Shown here: positions 1 through 11,800 of the stretch, piece after piece
How the letters are laid out: each line of letters begins with the position of its first letter
Position numbering within the stretch: position 1 is the stretch's first letter
Assembly: GCF_000001735.4 (NCBI RefSeq)
Contig: NC_003076.8
Location: 11,780,001 to 11,844,000, forward strand
Length of the DNA: 64,000 nt
DNA from: Arabidopsis thaliana
Taxonomy: Eukaryota > Streptophyta > Magnoliopsida > Brassicales > Brassicaceae
Direction of reading: 5' to 3'
Program-made: the position numbers and the translations under genes
The notes under the pieces: generated by a model
What the model was told of the DNA's origin: nothing
The model's input: the letters and a program-made list of their open reading frames with translations, nothing else
The model's database searches: none

Positions 1-1032
1 CACTCTTTTTAATCCAAGTAGCTGACTCTCCTTATTAGAGCAGTTAACCCAAACCCAAACCTAGACTTTCTTTCAAGCCCTATATAACTTGTGAGTGTTT
101 GTGAGGTCTTATTCCGATTAAGCTTGGTAGAAAGTGTTAGGTTCGTAACGACAGAGATAGTGTCTCATGTAGTTCTAGTTCGCATTTTTCGAACTAGATA
201 GGACTAGGTGGGCGCTTATACTTTGGGTTGGGATGTGTTTAAAAGAAAAAAAAAAGGGGTTGATTCAATGATAAGAAAAGGTAGAAGACTCTAGGTGAAG
301 TAAGCTAAAGAAGCAGAAAAAGTCTAATAAAGGTTTTGGGATTTGTAAAGAAAAGAAAGAGTTCTTGTTAGCTATTGGAGATGGGCAAAAGCCCTTGGCT
401 TTAAAATGTTAAAAACAGGAACCTTAGTTGTTAAAGAAATCCAAATCCGCTAGATGTAACAAAGTGTTGAGAAAGCTTCTCCTAGAGTTAAGAGAAAAGA
501 AAAGAATGATTAGAAAAAGGGCTTAAAAGATTCATGAATGCAAAGGGTAGAGTTTAGTTCTTGTATTGGGATTGGAGATGGGATTACCATTAGTGCTTCA
601 TTTGATGTACTCTGGGTAGATGGGATCTTATCTCTGTAGGCATAGCTTGGGACTTACCTTTAGCATTCTACTAAAGCTTAATCATTTTTTGAGAGATCCC
701 CTGTTACTGAAGCCTATTCTGTAAGGGACCATCTTTGTCTCTTGACCTTTTACCTTAACTAATGATGCATTGCTTGATTCACGTTCCAGAACTAATGAAT
801 GTTAAAGGAATTGGTAGATTTGAAAACTTATGTAGGTCGAGCATATGAGTCGGATTGATTGATTGATGAGGCATGGCTAACGTTTTTAAGTAGAATTCGA
901 TCTTGCAGCTTAGAACTTTCAACTTGGACATTGATTTCATCTGGTTTATCTAGTGCTTTGGCTCTGAGTCCCCGCTTTCAAACCTCACCTCCAGCTTGTT
1001 CTTGATTGTTTGCTTGAGGGCAAGCAAAGACT
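1..1032 (+). other. Non-coding 3' internal region of element B
   Basis: This ~1 kb has no credible ORF. It corresponds to the segment between ORF2 and the PPT in D, F and G, including the A-rich stretch near 245-330 and the conserved text that leads into 'caagcaaagactaagtttggg'. Confidence 0.8.
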
Positions 1033-1046
1033 AAGTTTGGGAGAGT
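1033..1046 (+). other. Polypurine tract of element B
   Basis: AAGTTTGGGAGAGT lies directly against the LTR start (TGCTAAGTG at 1047). The equivalent tract in G is AAGTTTGGGGGAGT, so B carries a G-to-A change within it. It would prime plus-strand DNA synthesis in an active element. Confidence 0.8.
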
Positions 1047-2793
1047 TGCTAAGTGTGTATTTTGCATGTTTTGAGCATCCATTTGTCATCACTTTAGCAT
1101 CATATCATCACTGTTTTATACCATTTCACATCATTTGTCATCACTTTGCATGTTTAGGATAGTTTTGCATGCATGTTGCATATTTGCGTTGATTTCATGT
1201 GATTTGGAGCTGTTGACGAGCTATCTGGAAGAAGCGGACCTGATCGTGACAAACCACTCGACCCAGAGGTCGAGTAGGAGCTTCAAGACCTCAAGAGACC
1301 ACTCGACCCCCAGGTCGAGCAGAGGACATCACCACTTCACTTCACCACTCGACCATGAGGTCGAGTGCCCTCGTCTCCATCACTCGATCACTTCACTCGA
1401 CCATGAGGTCAAGTGTCTTCACCTTCACTGCCAGACCACTACTCGACCACATCACTCTGCCTAGAGGTCGAGTACCTCCATCACACCACTCGACTGCATA
1501 CTCGATGACAAGCTTCAGAGCCTTCTTCATTCCGCACTCAACCAGACACTCGAGCACAAGGAAGAAAAGAAGACTCCAGCTATTCACTCGACCTCTCACT
1601 CGACCACCTGGGTCGAGTACAGTTCTTAACCCGTCCAAATACTTCGTCGTTTTGAGTATTAGGGTTTCGGGATATGTGGCTATAAGTAGCATATACTTCT
1701 CATTTTCGTAGAAAAGAAGTTTTTACCTAGTTTTATTTCCGCAGACCTTGTGTTCTAGACTTTTTGTAATCCGGATTTCTCTTTATCTATTCAGTATTCA
1801 GCTTTGGTTCTTGATTTTCGTTTACTGTTGTTCATTCTGTTATCACACTACTGTTACACTGTTGTTATCATGTCTTCAACCTGTTCAACGTTTATGCTTT
1901 CTGTTATGATGTCTGAGTAGTGAATAGGTTTCTGAGGATGGGTTAGAGTAGTGTAGAATTCTCAGTATGCTAGGTGATTGAGTATTGATTGATAGATCCC
2001 TTCTGGATTAGTTGTTCTTAATGCCTATTGCTTTCTGATCAACTGGAATTTGAGCCCAGATATTTCCGCGCCCAAAAGGTATTCGATGAAATGTCTGAAC
2101 CACTAATTCCAGAGATTCGTGACCCTGTACCAAGGTATTGGTTGCAGGGAGCGTTTTGGCTTTAACTTGTTGATTCGTAATGCCTGTTAGGTTAGCTTTC
2201 GTCAATGGTGATTGAGTCTGGGACTAGGTTAGCTTGAGAGTCTCTGTTGCGGTGGCACTTAGATTTGGTTAATGAACTTGTTGTCTAGGGTTAATTTATT
2301 GAGCATGTCAATCACCTGTAAACTGAGGAAACGAAACTACTCAATTATCCCATCCTTAGAAATTCTTTATCTGATTGATTTTATTGTTTACTCTACTACT
2401 GTTTACTGCATCCTGTCATCTGTTGCTTAGTTTCTGCAATTCTTTACTGTTACTCGATCTGATACTCGACCACCCAGTTGTCTAGCAACAGACTATGCAG
2501 TCGAGTATCCCTGTTTCATTTCCTGTCTGTTACTCGACCTGTCACTCGACCTCACCCAGAGCTCTGCAAAGAGCTGTGTTGGTCAAGTGTTTTACTGTTT
2601 CTGTTTGATTTTCTGTTTTCTGCATGTTCACTTAGGACTGCTAGAACACACCAAAACCTGTTATGCTTGGCTTGACTTAGTGACTTCTGATCACATCTTG
2701 ATTGTTAGCATCACACCCATTTGGATTGACAACCTAAAATACTACAATGACATGATTGGTGTTTTAGGATAATTGACTAAAAACCTATTATCA
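1047..2793 (+). repeat. 3' LTR of ATHILA element B
   Basis: A 1,747-bp LTR running from TGCTAAGTGTG to CCTATTATCA. The normal 5' terminus in this family is TGATA, so the start carries a substitution. A TATA-like TATAAGTAG is at 1681-1689. The U3 part (about 1225-1620) is rich in ACTCGACC/GGTCGAGT inverted repeats. The sequence is closest to the LTRs of element D. ORFs called inside it follow the repeats and are not considered genes. Confidence 0.88.
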
Positions 2794-2965
2794 AGAGTCA
2801 ACGGGCAAAGTCTTTTCCCAAAGATGAGCTTTATCTCCAAGTGAGAAAGGGAATAACCTGAGCTTGAAGCTGTCTTCACTAACTCCATTGATCTTAGTGA
2901 GACTACAACGTCTATCAAAGTTATCAAGATGATCCAATGGGTCCTCCATTGGCAGTCCATGAAAC

Positions 2966-2970
2966 TTGTT
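2966..2970. repeat. Target site duplication (left) of solo LTR C
   Basis: TTGTT, identical to 4601-4605 on the other side of the solo LTR. Confidence 0.9.
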
Positions 2971-4600
2971 TGATTGTAGGATTTTTACTCAATTAATCCC
3001 TAAAACACTATCCTGTCGTTGTAGTATTTTAGGATGTCAATCCAATCCGGTGTGATGCAAACAGATGAGAAATGATCAGAAAGCTCTAAGTCAAGCCAAG
3101 CAGAAAGTTGGTTGGTTCTAACAGTCCTAGTATACAATAACAGAAATGAAATGAAACTAAAAGCAGAAATGGCAATAGCAGGCAAGTAAATGACAAAGCA
3201 TAAATGATAACATGCAATCAAATGGATAAATGATTCCTAAGGATGGGGTAATCGAACAGTGTGGTCTACTTAATCTATTCAGGCGGTTGACAAAACTTCA
3301 CAGAAGCTATCCCTAGACAACAAGTTCAACAACAGATTAATTCACTCCTGTGATAGAAATCCTCAAGCAAAGCTAGACACTGACCTAAATCCCTTTAGCG
3401 ATCTCTAACTAAGCAGGCATTATCGAATCAACATGTTAAAGTCAATACCCTCTCTACAGCCAATCCCTTGGGGTAGAGTCAGATATCTCTGGAATTAATA
3501 GGATCCAACGCCCATTAAACGCCTTCTGAGCGCTGGACGTCTGGACTCATACTCCACATTAGCTAGTGAAACAAGCAATAAGCGCAACTAATCCAGAAGG
3601 GATTCTAGAATTCTAAACTCAACCGCCTAAAACGACCAAGTAAACCACAACTATTCTATCCCATCCTCAGAAATACAGTTCATTACTCCGACATAATCAA
3701 AGACAATAACAAGGCAACAATTGAAAACATGATAACAGAAATGACGAAAGACTAAAACAAAAACTGAATATCAAATACTTGAAAGCGAAACTACAAAGTC
3801 GCAGGAGAAACACTGCGGCTATCAAAGTTGCGAAAATGTAAAAGCGAGATAATAATGGATAATAGCGGATGCCCTAGGGAAAACCCTAAGAGGCAGTTTA
3901 TATAAGCGAGAAATAAAACAAATAAGGAAACTAAATATATAGCGAATCTTCACGTCATGATCCTGCGACCGAATATGTCATTGGCATCTGACGGGCTGAA
4001 ATGAGCTTCCTAGTGATCGAGTATGTCATTGATCAAACTGGGCTTCAGGGGCTCCGTCTTGCGATCGAGTGAGATGCAGTGAAGTCGAGATTGAATGGTC
4101 CAGCGACCCTGTGATCGAGTGCGATCGAGTGGATGTCATGAGGTGGTGATCGAGTGGTTTCTTCGACTTCTCTTCTCTTCTTTGTTCTCAGCTTGTCTGG
4201 TTGAGTGCAGAATGAGCAGATAGGCTTCCTGGTGATCGAGTGGTTCCGATGGGGTGATTCCTCCGGCTTCGCGATTGAGTGAAACTGAGCTGCTTGCTTC
4301 TCCGGGGTTGCGATAGAGTGATTTGCCCTGGCAGGGCTCCGAGGCTGCGATAGAGTACTTTTGCTGAAGGCGTCATTGGGCATTCTGACTTCATGTTCTG
4401 TTTTTCCTCTGTTTGAACTCCAAAAGCATCCAAAGTACCTGAAAACAACCAAATATGCCATGCACATGCAATCCTAATGCAAAATCGTCCTAAGTATGTA
4501 AAACACACTAAAACGACTCCTAATGAGATGAAATGTGGATGAAACAATGACAAACTGGTGAAGAATGGATGCCTAAATCATGTAAATTATAGACATATCA
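2971..4600 (-). repeat. Solo ATHILA LTR (C) inside gag of element A
   Basis: A 1,630-bp LTR bounded on the + strand by TGATTGTAGG and AGACATATCA (TGATATGTCT on the minus strand). It is flanked by a perfect 5-bp duplication, TTGTT, at 2966-2970 and 4601-4605. Removing it and one TTGTT restores the gag reading 'gaaacttgttgctctgaa', as seen in other copies. No internal ATHILA sequence is attached, so it arose by LTR-LTR recombination. A TATA-like gtttatata is at 3896-3904. Confidence 0.92.
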
Positions 4601-4605
4601 TTGTT
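4601..4605. repeat. Target site duplication (right) of solo LTR C
   Basis: TTGTT, identical to 2966-2970. Confidence 0.9.
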
Positions 4606-5032
4606 GCTCTGAATCATGGAGATAAGACTACTCTTGATCTCAAAGTTGTTATTCTGAATAGGAGGTGGGACACTACCAGCTCTCTGATGGTGGTTTCTAG
4701 GTGCATCACCAGCACCTATGTTGCCTGGCAACTCATTAGCATTCACCTCATTAGCCATCACTACTGGGTTTGAAGTGACTTGTTGTTCTCTAAGTTCACG
4801 CTGAATCCTGTTGATGTCGTCTCTGTATCGCAGGAGATTACGAGAACCTTGTGAACAAGTTTGCATACGTTTTGATCATATTCGGTTGATGTACTCGACG
4901 TGCTAGTCGAGTATGAGTACCTGCGAGACAAAAACAAGCAAATGAAGAAACAAGTGAGTAACCAGAAAAAAAGAAATAGAACTTGATCTTAATAACTTAG
5001 AAATCCTAAATGTAACAAGAAAAACACCCAAA

Positions 5033-5046
5033 TGGCAACGGCGCCA
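5033..5046 (-). other. Primer binding site of element A (inner copy)
   Basis: The minus strand reads TGGCGCCGTTGCC, complementary to the 3' end of tRNA-Asp (including CCA). It is preceded by ATT and by LTR-end bases (ACTATCA), then by the inserted tRNA. In D, F and G the same motif lies directly against the LTR. Confidence 0.9.
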
Positions 5047-5054
5047 AATTGATA

Positions 5055-5126
5055 GTCGTTATAGTATAGTGGTAAGTATTCCCGCCTGTCATGCGGGTGA
5101 CCCGGGTTCAATCCCCGGCAACGGCG
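5055..5126 (+). tRNA. tRNA-Asp(GTC)-like sequence, probable reverse-transcribed primer copy
   Basis: A complete 72-nt cloverleaf: acceptor arm 5055-5061/5119-5125, anticodon stem CCCGC/GCGGG with loop CTGTCAT (anticodon GTC), T arm with TTCAATC, discriminator G at 5126 and an encoded CCA at 5127-5129. The A box (TAGTATAGTGG, 5062-5072) and B box (GGTTCAATCC, 5105-5114) look intact, and a TTTT run follows at 5144-5147. Against the plant tRNA-Asp I recall there are three transitions: A7 (giving an A7-C66 mismatch), T38 and A57. An encoded CCA and a position exactly between LTR and PBS of an element primed by this same tRNA argue for origin from the primer rather than a host gene. It could still be transcribed by Pol III. 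Confidence 0.9.
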
Positions 5127-5132
5127 CCAAAT

Positions 5133-6871
5133 TGATAGTAGGGTTTTGTGTGTCAATTCCCTAAATGCATCTTCTGTCATTGCAACATTTAAGGTGTCAA
5201 TCCAAATGGGTGTAATTGCTATCAATCAGGATATGATTTGAGAATACTAAGTCAAGCAAAGTCTAGATGATTTGAGTTATCTAACAACCTAAGAGATTAT
5301 GCAAGAAACTAACTATACTAAGCAGAAATTAAAGAACATGAGTGATAAAAGCAAGAAGTAAACTACAGACCAGGAACTCTCAATGCATAAACTTAAACAA
5401 TGAACTAAGTAGAGGAATGTAAAGATGCTCGGCCAAGTATGAACATGCAGGTCGAGTAAACAGGTCGAGTAACAAAGTCGAGCAGACTAACAAAGCGAAG
5501 CGAGCAGATAAACTAAACTGAACGAGTAGAAGAGTAAATAACACGAAACTCAATAAATCTAAGCGCAACAGAGCTCTTAAGAATGGGGTAATTGGTTCTA
5601 GTGGACTCCTCAATCCATTTAGCTAACTAACAAACTCAATCAAGCTATTCCTAGATAATAGATTCAGAACCAAATCAATCCACTTTCGTGACAATGATTC
5701 TCATAACTCTACCACTTCCTAATCTCAATTTTCATTGATGAAACATAGCAAAGCAGGCTTTAAACACCAATCTATTAAAGTCAATAAGCAGTCTAAACAT
5801 CCAATGTCTTGGGCTAGAATCTACAAATCTCTGAAATAAGTTGGTTCAGACATTTCATCAAACACTTATTAGGTGGAGAAAGTCTGAAATCAATTTTCAA
5901 TTGATCAGAAAGAAAATAGCATTAAGAACTCCTAAAACAGAACGGAATCATGCATTTATAAACTTAGCTAGCTAAAGAACAGAAGAATCCAACTAAACCT
6001 AACACATCCTCAAGAACTCTAAAGAACACTACTCATGAACTATGAAGAACATCATACAAAACCCAGAAAAATCATAAAACCCATAAATCATTATAAACTT
6101 AGTATGCAATAGATCTAAGCAAGATAAACAACTTTGTAAAAGAAAATAATTGCAAAAACTTAAAAATTCAAAAGGAAATTAAAGGAAAATATTTAGGGTT
6201 TTCACAAAAGAGGCTAGAACAAAAGGAATAAAAGAGGAATCTCCATTAGGTAAAGGGAAGGGGTCTATTTATAGCAAATACTAGGTTGCCCTAATTCGCT
6301 AGAAGACAAAATAAGAAAGTCGGCGCAGCACCACTCGGGTCTAGGCCGAGTAGAAAAGTCGAGCAGCTTCCCTTGGTCACATCACTCGGCTCTAGTCCGA
6401 GTAGCTTGGTCGAGTAGGTGCGAATCTTCAAGATTCACTTTTTCTTCACTTACTCGACATGCACGTCGAGTATAAAGGTCGAGTACAACACAAATCCTCA
6501 AAAATGGCTTCTGCTGCACATTTTGTTGTCACTGTTGCACTGCTAAAACTTCTGATGCACCACTCGACCTTATCCCGTGCTTAGATCTCGAGCATAGCTT
6601 CATTTCTTTGCGTGGCATCTCTTTGGCTTGATCACTCGACGACATCCCGAGTATTGACCACGAGCTCAACTTCTTAGTTCCAAAAACTCCCAAAATAGGT
6701 CCAAAAGCACCTGTTTCACCTGTAAAACACTCCAAATGCAAATATGCTATGTAATGCAATGCAAAATGTGAAAAGGAAGGAAAATGGACTAAGAATGCAT
6801 GAAAAAGGCATGAAACTAAGCTAAATGCATGAAAAACAAGGGCTTAAAATGGTTAAAATCTAGTGTTATCA
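5133..6871 (-). repeat. 5' LTR of ATHILA element A
   Basis: A 1,739-bp LTR. On the + strand it starts TGATAGTAGGG and ends GTGTTATCA against satellite at 6872. A TATA-like CTATTTATA (reverse strand) is at 6265-6273. It is diverged from the D, F and G LTRs. Two U3 palindromes have changed arms (ACTCGG...CCGAGT at 6333-6351 and 6384-6402), with matching changes on both sides of the dyad. Confidence 0.88.
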
Positions 6872-8879
6872 GTGAGTACAACAACTAGAACCGCAATTGG
6901 ATTTTAAAAGCCTAAGTATTGTATTCTTGTAAGAAGATACAAAGACAAACACTCATACGGACTTCAGCTACACCATCAACGCTTTGAGAAGCAAGAAGAA
7001 GATTGGTTAGTGTTTTGGAGCCGAATATGACTTGATGTGATGTGTATGATTGAGTATAGGAACTTAAACCGCAATCGGATCTTAAAAGCCTAAGTAGTGT
7101 TTCCTTGTTAGAAGATACAAAGCCAAAGCCTCATACGAACTTTAGTTACACCATCAAAGCATTGACAATCAAGAAGAAGCTTGGTTAGTGTTTTGGAGTC
7201 GAATATGAGTTGATGTGATGTGTATGATTGGGTATAAGATTTTATTCCGCAACCGGATCTTAAAAGCCTAAGAAGTGTTTCCTTTTTAGAAGATACAAAG
7301 CCAAATCCTCATACGGACTTTAGCTACCCCATCAAAACTTTGAAAAGCAAGAAGAAGCTTGGTTAGTGTTTTGGAGTCAAATAATACTAGATGTCATGTG
7401 TAAGAGTACTATGACAACTAGAACCATAATCAGATCTTAAAAACCTAAGTATTGAATCTTTGTTAGAAGATACAAAGACAAACACTCATATGGACTTCGG
7501 CTACACTATCAAAGCTTTGAGAAGCAAGAAGAAGCTTGGTTAGTGTTTTGGATTCGAATATGACTTGATGTCATGTGTATGACTGAGTATAAAAACTTAA
7601 ATCGCAACCGGATCTTAAAAACCTTAGTAGTGTTTCCTTGTTAGAAGATATAAAGCCAAAGACTCATACGGACTTTAGCTTTACCATCAAAGCTTTGAGT
7701 AGATGAAGGGGCTTGGTTAGTGTTGTGGAGTCAAATATGACTAGATGTCATGTGTATGAGTGAGTATAACAACTAAAACCGCAAACGGGTCTTAAAAGCA
7801 TAAGTATTGTATCCTTGTTAAAAGATACAAAGACAAAGACTCATACGGACTTCGGCTACACCGTCAAAGCTTTGAGAAGCAAGAAGAAGCTTGGTTAGTG
7901 TTTTGGAGTCAAATATAACTTGATGTCATGTGTATGAGTGAGTATAAGAACTTAAACCGCAACCGTATCTTAAAAGCCTAAGTAGTGTTTCCTTGTTAGA
8001 AGATACAAAGCCAAAACCTCATACGGACTTTAGTTACACCATCTATGCCTTGAGAATCAAAAAGAAGCTTGGTTAGTGTTTTGGAGTCAAATATTATTAG
8101 ATGTCAAGTGTTTGAGTGAGTATGACAACTAGAACCATAACCGGACCTTCAAATCCTAAGTATTGAATCTTTGTAAGAAGATATAAAGACAAAGACTCAT
8201 ACGGACTTCGGCTACACTATCAATGGTTTGAGAAGCAAGAAGAAGCTTGGTTAGTGTTTTGGATTCAAATATGATTTGATGTCATGTGTATGAGTGAGTA
8301 TAAAGACTATAACCGCTACGGATCTTAAAAGCCTAAGTATTGTGTCCTTGTTAGAAGATACAAAGACAAATACTCATATGCACTTTGGCTAAACCATCAA
8401 AGCTTTGAGAAGCAAGAAGAAGCTTGGTTAGTGTTTTTGAGTGAAATATGACTAGATGTCATGTGCATGAGTGAGTATACCAACTAGAACCGCAATTGGA
8501 TTTTTAAAGCCTAAGTATTGTATCCTTGTTAGAAGATAAAAAAGACCAACACTCATACGGACTTCGTCAACACCATCAAAACTTTGAGAAGCAAGAAGAA
8601 GCTTGGTTAGTGTTTTGGAGTCGAAAATTACTTGTTGTGATGTGTATGATTGAGTATAAGAACATAAACCGCAACTGGAGCTTAAAAGCCTAAGTATTGT
8701 TTCCTTGATAGAAGATACAAAGGCAAAGACACATACGGAGTTTAGCTACACCATCAAAGCTTTGAGAAATTAGAAGAAGCTTGGTTACTGTTTTGGAGTC
8801 AAATATGACAAGATGTCATTTGTATGAGTGAGTATAACGACTAGAACCGCAATTGGATTTTAAATGCTTAAGTAGTGTA

Positions 8880-11800
8880 TCCTTGTAAGATGATACAAAG
8901 ACAAACACTCATACGGACTTCGGCTACACCATCAAAGCTTTGAGAAGCAAGAAGAAGATTGGTTAGTGTTTTGGAGTCGAATATGACTTGATGTGATGTG
9001 TATGATTGAGTATAAGAACTTAAACCGCAATCGGATCTTAAAAGCCTAAGTAGTGTTTCCTTGTTAGAAGATACAAAGCCAAAACCTCATACGGACTTTA
9101 GTTACACCATCAATGCCTTGAGAATCAAGAAGAAGCTTGGTTAGTGTTTTGGAGTGAAATATGATTAGATGTCATGTCTATGAGTGAGTATGACAACTAG
9201 AACCGTAACCGGACCTTAAAATCCTAAGTATTGAATCTTTGTAAGAAGATACAAAGACAAAGACTCTTACGGACTTCGGCTACACTATCAATGCTTTGAG
9301 AAGAAAGAAGAAGCTTGGTTAGTGTTTTGGATTCAAATATGACTTGATGTCATGTGTATGACTGAGTATAAAGACTATAACCGCTACGGATCTTAAAAGC
9401 CTAAGTACTGTATCCTTGTTCGAAGATACAAAGACAAATACTCATATGCACTTCGGCTAAACCATCAAAGCTTTGAAAAGCAAGAAGAAGCTTGGTTAGT
9501 GTTTTTGAGTGAAATATGACTAGATGTCATGTGTAACAGTGAGTATAACAATTAGAACCGCAATTGGATTTTAAAAGCCTAAGTATTGTATCCTTGTTAG
9601 AAGATACAAAGACAAACACTCATACGAACTTCGTCAACACCATCAAAACTTTGAGAAGAAGAAGCTTGGTTAATGTTTTGGAGTCGAAAAATAACTTGAT
9701 GTGATGTGTATGATTAAGTATAAGAACTTAAACCGCAACCGGAGCTTAAAAGCCTAAGTAGTGTTTCCTTGATAGAAGATACAAAGGCATAGACTCATAC
9801 GGAGTTTAGCTACACCATCAAAGCTTTGAGAAGTAAGAAGAAGCTTGGTTACTGTTTATGAGTCAAATATGACTAGATGTCATGTGTATGAGTGAATATA
9901 ACAACTAGAACCGCAATTGGATTTTAAAAGCCTAAGTATTGTATCCTTGTAAGAAGATACAAAGAGAAACACTCATACGAACTTCAGCTACACCATCAAA
10001 GCTTTGAGAAGGAAGACAAGCTTGGTTAGTGTTTTGGAGTCGAATATGACTTGATGCGATGTGTATGATTGAGTATGAGAACTTAAACCGCAACCGGATC
10101 TTAAAAGCCTAAGTAGTGTTTCCTTGTTCGAAGATACAAAGCCAAAGCCTCATACATAATTTAGTTACACCATCAAAGCCTTGAGAATCAAGAAGTAGCT
10201 TGGTTAGTGTTTTGGAGTCAAATATTATTAGATGTCATGTGTATGAGTGAGTATGACAACTAGAACCATAATCGGACCTTAAAATCCTAAGTATTGAATC
10301 TTTGTAAGAAGATACAAAGACAAAGACTCATACGGACTTCGACTACACTATCAATGCTTTGAGAAGCAAGAAGAAGCTTGGTTAATGTTTTGGAGTCGAA
10401 AATAACTTGATGTGATGTGTATGATTAAGTATAAGAACTTAAACCGCAACCGAAGCTTAAAGGCCTAAGTAGTGTTTCCTTGATAGAAGATACAAAGGCA
10501 TAGACTCATACGGAGTTTAGCTACACCATCAAAGCTTTGAGAAGTAAGAAGAAGCTTGGTTACTGTTTATGAGTCAAATATGACTAGATGTCATGTGTAT
10601 GAGTGAATATAACAACTAGAACCGCAATTGGATTTTAAGAGCCTAAGTATTGTATCCTTGTAAGAAGATACAAAGACAAACACTCATACGCACTTCGGCT
10701 ACACCATCAAAGCTTTGAGAAGGAAGACAAGCTTGGTTAGTGTTTTGGAGTCGAAAATGACTTGATGTGATGTGTATGATTGAGTATAAGAACTTAAACT
10801 GCAACCGGAGCTTAAAAGTCTAAGTAGTGTTTCCTTGATAGAAGATACAAAGGCAAAGACTCATACAGAGTTTAGCTACACCATCAAAGCTTTGAGAAGT
10901 AAGAAGAAGCTTGGTTACTGTTTAGGAGTCAAGTATGACTAGATGTCATGTGTATGAGTGAGTATAACAACTATAACCGCAATTGGATTTTAAAAGCCTA
11001 AGTATTGTATCCTTGTAAGAAGATACAAAGACAAACACTCATACGGACTTCGGCTACACCATCAAAGCTTTGAGAAGCAAGAAGAAGCTTGTTTAGTGTT
11101 TTGGAGTCGAATATGACTTGATGTGATGTGTATGATTGAGTATAAGAACTTAAACCGCAATCGGATCTTAAAAGCCTAAGTAGTGTTTCCTTGTTAGAAG
11201 ATACAAAGCCAAAACCTCATACGGACTTTAGTTACACCATCAATGCCTTGAGAATCAAGAAAAAGCTTGGTTAATGTTTTGGAGTCAAATATGATTAGAT
11301 GTCATGTCTATGAGTGAGTATGACAACTAGAACCGTAACCGGACCTTAAAATCCTAAGTATTGAATCTTTGTAAGAAGATACAAAGACAAAGACTCTTAC
11401 AGACTTCGGCTACACTATCAATGCTTTGAGAAGAAAGAAGAAGCTTGGTTAGTGTTTTGGATTCAAATATGACTTGATGTCATGTGTATGACTGAGTATA
11501 AAGACTATAACCGCTACGGATCTTAAAAGCCTAAGTATTGTATCCTTGTTAAAAGATACAAAGACAAATACTCATATGCACTTCGGCTAAACCATCAAAG
11601 CTTTGAAAAGCAAGAAGAAGCTTGGTTAGTGTTTTTGAGTGAAATATGACTAGATGTCATGTGTATTAGTGAGTATAACATTTAGAACCACAATTGGATT
11701 TTAAAAGCCTAAGTATTGTATCCTTGTTAGAAGATACAAAGACAAACACTCATACCAACTTCGTCAAGACCATCAAAACTTTGAGAAGAAGAAGCTTGGT

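Larger units (their letters stand above)
1..2793 (+). mobile_element. ATHILA element B, 3' part (internal 3' region plus 3' LTR)
   Basis: Bases 1-1046 align by eye with the non-coding 3' region of element G (about 59312-60386), including the conserved stretch around 'ccaagtagctgactctcc'. They are followed by a PPT and one LTR. The element runs off the left edge, so its 5' LTR and ORFs are not visible. Its 3' LTR ends at 2793 and the next base lies inside the gag gene of element A, so B inserted into A. The first five flanking bases, agagt (2794-2798), are the expected TSD to find outside the window. Confidence 0.88.
2794..4866 (-). pseudogene. gag fragment of element A, interrupted by solo LTR C
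   Basis: The minus-strand frame starts at 4866 (MQTCSQGSRNLL...). It contains the conserved ATHILA gag stretch [12 protein letters not shown]...[13 protein letters not shown] and stops at the LTR insertion at 4600. The continuation is at 2970-2794 and encodes the family's [18 protein letters not shown] and [12 protein letters not shown] segments in degraded form (for example [19 protein letters not shown] can be read). The Retrotrans_gag core beyond this point has been cut off by element B. The gene is clearly dead: it is split, truncated and diverged. Confidence 0.82.
2794..6871 (-). mobile_element. ATHILA element A, 5' part (5' LTR, PBS, partial gag)
   Basis: Reading on the minus strand: 5' LTR (6871-5133), an inserted tRNA-Asp, PBS (5046-5033), leader, gag start (4866) and a gag fragment cut off at 2794 by element B. 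A solo LTR (C) splits gag. The outer LTR end (TGATAACAC on the minus strand) abuts satellite DNA at 6872, so A inserted into the array; gtgag (6872-6876) is the expected TSD. The rest of A lies to the left of B, outside the window. Confidence 0.85.

Noticed and set aside
5055..5126. An ordinary host tRNA-Asp gene
   Set aside because: CCA is encoded, the sequence lies exactly between the LTR and PBS of an element primed by tRNA-Asp, and the LTR-end/PBS segment is duplicated around it. A primer copy explains all of this better, although Pol III activity is not excluded.
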